A program made the translations under genes and the position numbers. Below the pieces are notes generated by a model. It did not search any database and was not told the DNA's origin. It was given only the letters and a program-made list of their open reading frames with translations. A stretch of 64,000 nt of DNA from a virus, in IMG/VR virus record IMGVR_UViG_3300012964_000002, positions 25,427 through 89,426 of that record; one strand, given 5' to 3'. Of this stretch, positions 24,479-30,911 are shown piece by piece (the first letter of the stretch is position 1; every line of letters begins with the position of its first letter).

Positions 24479-25617
24479 ACGACTACCTCGTGACGTGCGA
24501 GCACAACGCCTTCCCGCACTTGGTGGGCTCGTGTTCCCCCGCGTGCTTGAATCCGCACGGCCCTGTAGCGCCCGCCCCCGCCGCGTCGCAGGTGTCCGCG
24601 TTCGCCGCTCTCGTGGACGCCGTTCGGGAGGAGGGCCGCGAGTTGGGAATGGCGCAAGCTAAGGGGCACGCGCTTCTCTTCAAGGACTCGCGTCCCGCTC
24701 TCCTCGCCGCCCACCGGGCCGTCGAGGCGGAGCGGGACCGGGCGCGCCGGCACGAGCTCGCGTTCAGCCGGATGTACGACAGCATGCAGAAGGAGCGGGA
24801 CGAGGCCCGGGCCGCCATCGCCGCGGCGACGAGGCGGGCGGAGGCCGCCGAGCGGTTCGTGAAGGACGCCGAGCTGGCCTACGTCGGAAGCGAGGTCATG
24901 ACGGACGTGCTCGTCTTCTTCGAGGCCGCGGGCTGCGGCCGACCGGGCACGCCGAACACGCTGTGGTCGATGACGCAGGAGATCATCGCGCGCGAGGCCG
25001 CGTCCCGTGCCGAGGCGGAGGAATTGCGGCGCCGGCTGGGTCCGGTTCCCGAGCGACGCGCGGTCCTGCGGTACGTCTCGTGGGGGGACGCGCAGGACAT
25101 CCACGCGCTGGCGCAGCCGCTCGTGGACCACGTCGAGGCGGGGAAGCTGGCGAAGCGCGTCTGCGACTTCCTGACTCCGGGCGCCGTCCTCGACCTCGTT
25201 GCGCCCGCCGCCCCGGATGACGATGCTCCGGTCTGCGATCCGGAGCCGCGCTGCGGGGAGTGCGGCTCGCCGATGGAGCTGCGGCTCTCCCGCTACGGGC
25301 GGTTCTGGGGCTGCGTCCGCTTCCCGACGTGCCGTGGGACGCACGGCGCGCACCAGAGCACCGGCGCCCCACTTGGCGTTCCGGCGGACAAGGCCACCCG
25401 GGAGGCGCGGGTCATGGCGCACGCCTCGCTCGACGCGCTGTGGAAGAAGGGCCTGATGAGCCGCCGCGCGGCCTACCGCTGGCTGCAGGAGGCGATGGGT
25501 CTCTCCGTGGAGGAGGCGCACATCGGAAAGTTCACCACCGAGCAGTGCAACCGCCTGATCGAGTTGGCGCGCGGGCGTCAGCCGCGGGTCGCGCCGCTCA
25601 AGCCGAAGAAGTCGTGA
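24475..25617 (+). CDS. Coiled-coil protein with topoisomerase-type and DUF3268-like zinc fingers
   Basis: 380 residues, ATGA-coupled, RBS CGGAGGA. N-terminal Cys/His segment, coiled coil at about 80-135, then a zinc finger CGECGSPMELRLSRYGRFWG with a second pair in VRFPTC (about 260-285) as in topoisomerase I C-terminal fingers, and a C-terminal helical domain (AHASLDALWKKGLMSRRAAY, HIGKFTTEQCNRLI) like phage DUF3268 proteins. Probably nucleic-acid binding. The exact role is unknown. Confidence 0.6.
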   Translation: MNDYLVTCEHNAFPHLVGSCSPACLNPHGPVAPAPAASQVSAFAALVDAVREEGRELGMAQAKGHALLFKDSRPALLAAHRAVEAERDRARRHELAFSRMYDSMQKERDEARAAIAAATRRAEAAERFVKDAELAYVGSEVMTDVLVFFEAAGCGRPGTPNTLWSMTQEIIAREAASRAEAEELRRRLGPVPERRAVLRYVSWGDAQDIHALAQPLVDHVEAGKLAKRVCDFLTPGAVLDLVAPAAPDDDAPVCDPEPRCGECGSPMELRLSRYGRFWGCVRFPTCRGTHGAHQSTGAPLGVPADKATREARVMAHASLDALWKKGLMSRRAAYRWLQEAMGLSVEEAHIGKFTTEQCNRLIELARGRQPRVAPLKPKKS

Positions 25618-26180
25618 GCGCGCTTGGCGAGCTCGCTTGGCAGTTCCGCGTCGCGTTCTCTCGGCGGTGGAACTGGGACGAGCTTCCGGAGGGCCTGCCG
25701 CCCGGCTGGCCGGACGGGGACCCGGCGCGTCGAGAGCGGCACGAGGCGCTGTCGGCCGCCGTCATGCTGGCGGGCTTCAGCCCGGGGCCCGTGCTCGAGG
25801 CGATGCGGATGATCGAGCGAGGGCGGTTCGTGCTCGTGGGGACCGCCGCGCTCCGCCTCCGCGGGCACGACGTCGCCGCGAGCGACCTCGACTTCCTCTG
25901 CGAGCACGCGCCGGGAGGGCTCGAGGACGGGACGGGCAGCGGCGGCTCCACGGTGCGGGAGGTCGTGCTTCCGCAGCTTCGCGGATTCGTCTCGCACTCG
26001 CGCGTCAAGGTCGACTTCATCTACGCGGACAGGCCGCGGCGTCCGTTCCTGACGCGGTTCCCGGACGTCATCCTTGGCGTGCCAGTGGCGAGCGAGGAGG
26101 ACGTGATCGGCCTCAAGGCGTGGGCGAACAGGGACAAGGATCGTTGGTTCCTCGCCAGGTGGAGGGCCGGGTGTGCCTGA
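25614..26180 (+). CDS. AbiEii-like nucleotidyltransferase-fold protein
   Basis: 188 residues, GTGA-coupled. RFVLVGTAALRLRGHDVAASDLDFL gives the motif GxAx...SDLDF with D91 and D93; later KVDFIYADRPRR and FPDVILGVPVASEEDVIGLKAW and RDKDRWFL match the AbiEii/MNT toxin-type nucleotidyltransferase plan, including the GLK...KD helix. The usual GG is GT here. Family members transfer nucleotides to tRNA or proteins as toxins; a phage copy could act in superinfection exclusion or counter-defence. No AbiEi-like partner is adjacent. Confidence 0.6.
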   Translation: MSALGELAWQFRVAFSRRWNWDELPEGLPPGWPDGDPARRERHEALSAAVMLAGFSPGPVLEAMRMIERGRFVLVGTAALRLRGHDVAASDLDFLCEHAPGGLEDGTGSGGSTVREVVLPQLRGFVSHSRVKVDFIYADRPRRPFLTRFPDVILGVPVASEEDVIGLKAWANRDKDRWFLARWRAGCA

Positions 26181-26523
26181 CGAGTGGATCTCCAGCGTGG
26201 AGTTCGAGCGGGACCTCCGCTCCGAGCTCCTGCCTCCTCTTCAGGTGGCTCACGGGACTCCGACGCCGGCGAGAGGCCCGAACGTCAAGGGGGAGCCCGT
26301 GATCCGCTTCCGCCTGCGGCCCGGCGCGAAGAAGATGTCGAGCAAGCTGGACTTCGAGTACAACGTCGCGGACTTCGAGCGCTGGAAGGCGTGGCGCGCG
26401 GCGCGGATGCTCCGCGAGGACATCGTGTCGATCACCCTGACGTGCGAGCACGGCGTCGCCTCGTCGCGCCCCTGCGACGAGTGCGTCTACACGTGGCTGC
26501 GCAAGCTGCGACCGACCCCTTGA
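26173..26523 (+). CDS. MSW-family-related protein with Cys motif
   Basis: 116 residues, GTG start. DEWISSVEFERDLRSELL and VADFERWKAWRAARMLRE align with the two blocks of the array at 11-17 kb; CEHGVASSRPCDEC follows as a zinc-like tail. This is a dispersed copy 9 kb from the array. Confidence 0.55.
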   Translation: MPDEWISSVEFERDLRSELLPPLQVAHGTPTPARGPNVKGEPVIRFRLRPGAKKMSSKLDFEYNVADFERWKAWRAARMLREDIVSITLTCEHGVASSRPCDECVYTWLRKLRPTP

Positions 26524-26539
26524 CTCCGCGCTCGCGGAG
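26524..26539 (+). terminator. Short GC hairpin
   Basis: CTCCGC (26524-26529) and GCGGAG (26534-26539) with GCTC loop, in the 50-nt gap before the next gene. No U-tract. It could limit readthrough or just be a spacer. Confidence 0.3.
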
Positions 26540-26573
26540 CGCGACGAGTAGGTCTTCCCACCAGGAGGAGCAC

Positions 26574-26873
26574 ATGGCCAAGCCGCCCGTCGTCAACGTC
26601 CCGCCTCCCCCGCCCGTTCCGGGTGACCCCCTCCCCGCGACCGAGGCGCGGGTTCCGGAGCGTCCGCAGCTCTCCCCGGGCGGCGTCGTGGCCGCTCAGG
26701 TGTCCGGGCACGCCGCGGAGGTCACGCGGCTCTCCGCCGAGGTCGGCCGCCGCCACACGGACGTCGTCGCTCTCCGCCGCGCGCTCGAGGCGTGGATGAC
26801 CACGCACGGCGCCGCCTGCGCCTGCGACCGCTGCGTCGCGACTCGTGGGGTCCTCGCGGAGACCCGCCTGTGA
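26574..26873 (+). CDS. Pro-rich protein with C-terminal Cys motif
   Basis: 99 residues, ATG after CAGGAGGAGC. Pro/Val-rich first 45 residues, then a helix and HGAACACDRCVATRG at the end. No family recognised. Confidence 0.6.
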   Translation: MAKPPVVNVPPPPPVPGDPLPATEARVPERPQLSPGGVVAAQVSGHAAEVTRLSAEVGRRHTDVVALRRALEAWMTTHGAACACDRCVATRGVLAETRL

Positions 26874-27223
26874 CGGTGATCGGTCCGGACGGGAAGGTGG
26901 TAGCCGGCGCCTACCCGGAGATGGCGTCGATGTACAACGGCACGGCGACGTGCTGCCTCAAGGAATGCACGAACCCGACGCGCTGGATGCCCGTCGTGGA
27001 GATCCGCCCGCGCGCTCCGCTCGAGGGCGTGATGCCGATGGGGCTTCTGGGGCTCGGCCTCTGCGACGAGCACAAGGCCACGTTCGGGCTCCCCGACGTG
27101 GAGGACGGCTCCGACCGCGGGATCTTGGCGCACGCGCGGAGAATCCTCGCGGCGCAGGGCAAGGCGGAGCCGGACCCGGAGAGGACGACGGTGGTGTTCT
27201 GCCAGGTCGCCAAGGAGGCGTGA
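26870..27223 (+). CDS. Hypothetical protein with Cys/His sites
   Basis: 117 residues, GTGA-coupled. A strand-rich start (TVIGPDGKVVAGAYPE), CCLKECTNPTRWMP, LGLCDEHKATFG, and a C-terminal helix. CxxxC...CxxH could bind a metal ion. Function unknown. Confidence 0.6.
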   Translation: MTVIGPDGKVVAGAYPEMASMYNGTATCCLKECTNPTRWMPVVEIRPRAPLEGVMPMGLLGLGLCDEHKATFGLPDVEDGSDRGILAHARRILAAQGKAEPDPERTTVVFCQVAKEA

Positions 27224-27224
27224 C

Positions 27225-27731
27225 GTGACGAACGGACAGGCGTCGGTGCACCTGCAGAAGCACCCCGTGGCCGTGGACGGCTGCCTGGAGTGCCTGGAGC
27301 TGGCGATCGTCCACGACGAGGCGCGGAAGGCGGCGGGGCGAGTGGCCGCGCCCGGTTGCGCGCACGCCCGCCCCATGTTCGGGTGCATCCCCTGCTTCGA
27401 GCGACTGCTGCGCGAGCTCGCGTCCGACACGGCGCAGCGCGCGGTCGGGGACCCGCCCCCGGACCCGTTCCGTTCCCACATCGCCGGCGTGCTCGAGGCG
27501 CAGCGGCGTCCCCGCGATCCCGAGCCCGTCATCCTGTCGCAGGAGATCGAGATGGCGCAGGCGGCCAAGGAGGCGGCGCGCTCCTGCGCGGAGGCGGCCG
27601 CCGCCGCCGCGGCGAAGCTCACCACGGACCCGACGCAGGAGGGGGCGGGGCGGCTCGCCGACATCGTCACGCGGGCGTCGGAGGCGGCCCAGCGCCTCGA
27701 CCACGTCGGCGACAAGATGCTCTCGCGGTGA
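27225..27731 (+). CDS. Hypothetical protein, Cys-rich N-terminus and Ala-rich helix
   Basis: 168 residues, GTG after CAAGGAGGCG. GCLECLELAIVHDEA, APGCAHARPMFGCIPCFE (two Cys pairs, zinc-finger-like), then an Ala-rich long helix with EAARSCAEAAAAAAAK. Could be a small nucleic-acid-binding or scaffold protein; unknown. Confidence 0.6.
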   Translation: MTNGQASVHLQKHPVAVDGCLECLELAIVHDEARKAAGRVAAPGCAHARPMFGCIPCFERLLRELASDTAQRAVGDPPPDPFRSHIAGVLEAQRRPRDPEPVILSQEIEMAQAAKEAARSCAEAAAAAAAKLTTDPTQEGAGRLADIVTRASEAAQRLDHVGDKMLSR

Positions 27732-27904
27732 GCCGCTCCAACCGAAAGCGCCGCCTCCGGAGGCGGGAGAGGACCCGCGCCGAGCGCGAGGAGCGCGCGT
27801 CGGCTGAGGCGGCCGCCGCTCTCCTGAAGGGCCCGAGGTTCCCGGACGGGATCATCGACCCGGCGAACGTGTGGCAGGCGCAGGTCAAGATCAGAACCCC
27901 GTGA
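27728..27904 (+). CDS. Small basic protein
   Basis: 58 residues, GTGA-coupled. N-terminus very Arg-rich (SRSNRKRRLRRRERTRAERE), C-terminus with GPRFPDGIIDPANVW. Likely binds nucleic acid through the basic part; otherwise unknown. Confidence 0.52.
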   Translation: MSRSNRKRRLRRRERTRAEREERASAEAAAALLKGPRFPDGIIDPANVWQAQVKIRTP

Positions 27905-28095
27905 GCATCCGCTCCCGCAAGCGCAGGCGCTGGCTCCGCACCGAGCGCGGGCGTGCGGAGGCCGCGGTATTTATTCTGCGCCCGCCGGGGACTATTTCCA
28001 CGAGCATGCAAGGCGTCGACTGTTCAGAGTGCGAAGACGGCACGCCGCACCAACATGCTTCACCGTGGACAGGTGAGGTCTGGAAGTCGGTGTGA
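27901..28095 (+). CDS. Small basic/Cys protein
   Basis: 64 residues, GTGA-coupled. SIRSRKRRRWLRTERGRAEA then VDCSECEDGTPHQH. The DNA at 27964-27998 is locally AT-rich, unlike its surroundings. Function unknown. Confidence 0.48.
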   Translation: MSIRSRKRRRWLRTERGRAEAAVFILRPPGTISTSMQGVDCSECEDGTPHQHASPWTGEVWKSV

Positions 28096-28156
28096 AGGTG
28101 AAGTCGTAGGCGTTCACGCGGGCGAGCTGCGGCGGAACGCGGGGCGGCCGACCGGA

Positions 28157-28238
28157 GCCCGCCGGGATCGGTAGCGGGCGGAGACCAGCCGAAGCGGCGG
28201 GAGGTCTCCGGCGGCGCCGGGAGGGTGGGGCCCGGCGC
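28157..28238 (+). other. Three consecutive hairpins upstream of the portal gene
   Basis: Back-to-back stems: 28157-28162/28174-28179 (GCCCGC), 28180-28186/28203-28209 (GGAGACC), and 28214-28221/28231-28238 (GCGCCGGG). They fill much of the 204-nt gene-free gap 28096-28299. Could be a terminator group, an mRNA leader structure or a small structured RNA. Confidence 0.45.
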
Positions 28239-28299
28239 GGGACGCGCTGGCGGCGCGCCCCCGGTTCGTGGCAGAGTGCGGGGCGGAGGACCACCCCGC

Positions 28300-29976
28300 A
28301 TGAGCAGCGCGACGAAGGTCGAACCCTACGCCGCGAGGAAGCTCGCCGGCGCGGCCGGGCGCCAGGTGATGGACGGCATCGCCCGCCTCGGCCTCTCCCC
28401 CCGGCAGCAGGCCCTGAACGACCTCTGGGCCTGGTACCGCTGCCAGCACTACGACGCGCGCGCGACCGACTGGGACGGCTCGAAGAGGAGCGAGGGGCTC
28501 GACCGCGAGGTCATCGCGACGGCGGGGTTCATCCCGCCCGGCTTCTACGACGCCTCGAGCGCGATGCTGCCGCTGAAGTTCCGGCGGCCGAGCGCGCCCT
28601 ACGCGCTCGCCAAGGTCATCGTCGACCGCTTCACCGGGCTGCTGTTCTCCGAGCGGCACCACCCGGAGGTTCGCGTCGAGGGGGACCCGAAGACCGAAGA
28701 CTACATGCGCGCGCTCGCGGAGGAGGGGCGGCTCTGGCCGTCGATGGTCCAGGCGCGCACCTACGGGGGCGCGATGGGCTCCGTCGCGCTCGGCTTCCAG
28801 CTCGTGGACGGCCGCCCGCGCTTCGAGGTTCACGACGCCCGTTGGTGCATCCCCGACTTCGCCGACCGCTCGACGCTCCGTCTCCGCTCCATCGAGAAGC
28901 GCTACCAGTACCCGGTCGAGCGGCGCGACGAGTACACCGGGAAGTGGGAGGAGGTGCCTCACTGGTACCGCCGCGTCATCGACGAGGAGAACGACACGCT
29001 GTACGAGCCTGCCGAGGTTCCGGAGGACGGGTCCGAGCCGGAGTGGGTGGTGCAGGAAGAGGTCAAGCACGGGCTCGGCTTCTGCCCGGTGGTCTGGCTC
29101 CAGAACCTTCCGGTGCAGGACTCCGTAGACGGCGACCCCGACTGCCACGGGATCTACGACCTCATCGAGAGCATCGACGCGCTCGTCGCGCAGGCGAACG
29201 TCGGCGTCATCGCGAACTGCGACCCGACCACCGTCATCACGACGGACGCCCAGATGCCGGAGGTCCAGAAGGGCTCGCGCCACGCCATCAAGCTTCCCGC
29301 CAACTCGAACGCGAAGTACCTCGAGCTCACCGGCTCCGGACCGGAGTCGGCGTTCAAGGCGGCGGACAAGCTCAGGGCCTACGCGCTCGAGGTCGCGCAG
29401 TGCGTCCTCGACAACCCCGACGACGCCGTCCAGAAGACGGCCACGGAGATCGAGCGCGTCTACTCCTCGATGCTCTCGAAGGCCGACGTGCTCCGCGAGC
29501 AGTACGGGCAGAAGGGCGTGCTGCCCGTGCTCGACATCGCGGTTCGCGCGGTCAAGCGGATCTCCAAGCCTCGCCCGGTGGCGGCGCCCGCGGACGGCGA
29601 GAAGCCGTCCGTCGTCGTGCAGACGGTCGCGCTCCCGCCGAAGCTGGAGCCCCAGCCGGACGGCACGGTCAAGACCGTGAAGCGCGAGCTCGGGCCGGGC
29701 GGGAACCCGCAGCTCCAGTGGGGCCCCTACTTCCCGCCGTCGCTCACCGACGTCCAGAACGCCGTCACGGCGGCCGGCAAGGCGAAGGACTCCGGGCTCA
29801 TCGACAGGGAGCACGCGAGCGGGTACGTCGCCTCGATGTTCCACATCGAGGACGTGCCCCAGATGCTCGAGAAGATCCGGACGGAGAAGGAGGAGGAGGA
29901 GCGCCGCGTGATGGAGCAGATGCTGCCTCCCGGCGGCGGAGACTTCGGCGGCGGGCCCGAGGGAGGCAACGTGTGA
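28300..29976 (+). CDS. Portal protein
   Basis: 558 residues, ATG after GGCGGAGGACC. After a helical start (RQQALNDLWAWYRCQHYDAR) it has PYALAKVIVDRFTGLLFSER, a strand-rich wing (YQYPVERRDEYTGKWEEV), the long stem helix region (GIYDLIESIDALVAQANVGV) and a C-terminal SGYVASMFHIED...LEKIRTEKEEEERR crown-like helix. Pattern, size and position after the terminase fit the dodecameric portal that forms the DNA channel and nucleates the prohead. Confidence 0.85.
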   Translation: MSSATKVEPYAARKLAGAAGRQVMDGIARLGLSPRQQALNDLWAWYRCQHYDARATDWDGSKRSEGLDREVIATAGFIPPGFYDASSAMLPLKFRRPSAPYALAKVIVDRFTGLLFSERHHPEVRVEGDPKTEDYMRALAEEGRLWPSMVQARTYGGAMGSVALGFQLVDGRPRFEVHDARWCIPDFADRSTLRLRSIEKRYQYPVERRDEYTGKWEEVPHWYRRVIDEENDTLYEPAEVPEDGSEPEWVVQEEVKHGLGFCPVVWLQNLPVQDSVDGDPDCHGIYDLIESIDALVAQANVGVIANCDPTTVITTDAQMPEVQKGSRHAIKLPANSNAKYLELTGSGPESAFKAADKLRAYALEVAQCVLDNPDDAVQKTATEIERVYSSMLSKADVLREQYGQKGVLPVLDIAVRAVKRISKPRPVAAPADGEKPSVVVQTVALPPKLEPQPDGTVKTVKRELGPGGNPQLQWGPYFPPSLTDVQNAVTAAGKAKDSGLIDREHASGYVASMFHIEDVPQMLEKIRTEKEEEERRVMEQMLPPGGGDFGGGPEGGNV

Positions 29977-30233
29977 CGCGCACCGCGTTTCCCAACAGGG
30001 ACGCGATCCCCACGGTCATCCATCGGCCGCCCTACGGCCAGGGCTGGGGCAGGGAGGCGGAGGTCTACCTCGCGCACCCGACCGTCACGCCGGACGACGT
30101 CGCCCGCCTGCTCCACACCGGCAAGCTCCTCGTCTGGCGGGAGGAGCCCGCCGGCGTGATCTGGGTTCGCGCCTCCGTGTCCTGGGAAGAGGTCGAGGCA
30201 GAGCTCGCGCGCTCTCCGGGGCGCGCGCCGTGA
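29973..30233 (+). CDS. Hypothetical protein after portal
   Basis: 86 residues, GTG start overlapping the portal stop. Middle TPDDVARLLHTGKLLVWREEP and end SVSWEEVEAELA look like a small winged-helix or helix-strand unit. Unknown function; coupled to the next MSW-like gene. Confidence 0.58.
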   Translation: MTRTAFPNRDAIPTVIHRPPYGQGWGREAEVYLAHPTVTPDDVARLLHTGKLLVWREEPAGVIWVRASVSWEEVEAELARSPGRAP

Positions 30234-30454
30234 CGGATCCGACCGCCGGGTGGCTCACGGCGGCGGAGGCCGCGGCCGCGTTCCCCGGGCTGACCCCGGA
30301 GCGGCTCGCCGCCTTCGCCGCGCTCGGGGCGCTCCGGCAGAAGCTGCTGCACCTCGAGCCCGGGCGCCCGACCGTGCCGCTCTACGACCGGGACGAGCTC
30401 GAGGTGCTGGCGGCGGCGGACGCCGCCTCGCTCCTCGCGGGCCCGCGCGCCTGA
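30230..30454 (+). CDS. MSW-family-related small protein, dispersed copy
   Basis: 74 residues, GTGA-coupled. GWLTAAEAAAAFPGLTPERLAAF and VPLYDRDELEVLAAADAASLL match the two family blocks with the compact spacing of an excisionase-like HTH. Compared with the array copies it has only a short insert. Confidence 0.58.
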   Translation: MTDPTAGWLTAAEAAAAFPGLTPERLAAFAALGALRQKLLHLEPGRPTVPLYDRDELEVLAAADAASLLAGPRA

Positions 30455-30460
30455 CCCGGC

Positions 30461-30489
30461 TTGCCGGTCCCCGCGCGGGCTGGTACTGA
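30461..30489 (+). promoter_or_regulatory. Promoter candidate (TTGCCG-N17-TACTGA)
   Basis: TTGCCG at 30461-30466 and TACTGA at 30484-30489, 17-bp spacer, 33 bases before the start of a signal-peptide gene. The same layout occurs at 36654 and 37606. Confidence 0.45.
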
Positions 30490-30521
30490 TCTTGTTCCGA
30501 ACCCAACGGAGGAACACGCAC

Positions 30522-30884
30522 ATGATCAAGAGGATCCTGCTCGCGGCCGCGTCCTTGCTTCTTCTCGTCGGGATCGTTCTCGCCGCGGACCCGTCGCAGT
30601 TCGCGTACCCGATCCAGGGGCCGCCCGTCGCGGGCGTCTCCGTCTCGGTCGTGAGCGCGAGCACGCCCACGCTCTCGGGCGGAACGTGCTACCGCGTCGC
30701 CTGCACCACCACGGTCTTCTGGCGCGTCGGGACCCTGCCGCTCACCGCGCTCATCACCGACAACCCGATGTTCGGGCCCGCCGTCGAGCTGATCTGCCTG
30801 CGCAACGGGTACAACGGCGTCGCCTTCATCACCGCCGCCGGCACCGGCACCTGCACGCTCAACTCCTACGCCCCGTCGCCGTAG
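30522..30884 (+). CDS. Secreted small protein with signal peptide
   Basis: 120 residues, ATG after CGGAGGAAC. Residues 1-23 are a Sec signal (KR, then a Leu/Ala-rich core ending VLAADPS with cleavage after ALA-like site). The mature part is a small beta-rich protein with paired Cys (GGTCYRVACTT, LICLRNG, GTCTLN), likely disulfide-bonded. Possibly a virion decoration or an exported moron product. Confidence 0.65.
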   Translation: MIKRILLAAASLLLLVGIVLAADPSQFAYPIQGPPVAGVSVSVVSASTPTLSGGTCYRVACTTTVFWRVGTLPLTALITDNPMFGPAVELICLRNGYNGVAFITAAGTGTCTLNSYAPSP

Positions 30885-30911
30885 GCTCGCCGTCCGGGAG
30901 GAGGTTCCATC

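Noticed and set aside
26520-26554. TTGACT followed by TAGGTC as a promoter
   Set aside because: Spacer would be 23 bp, too long for a sigma-70 promoter; a hairpin occupies the spacer.
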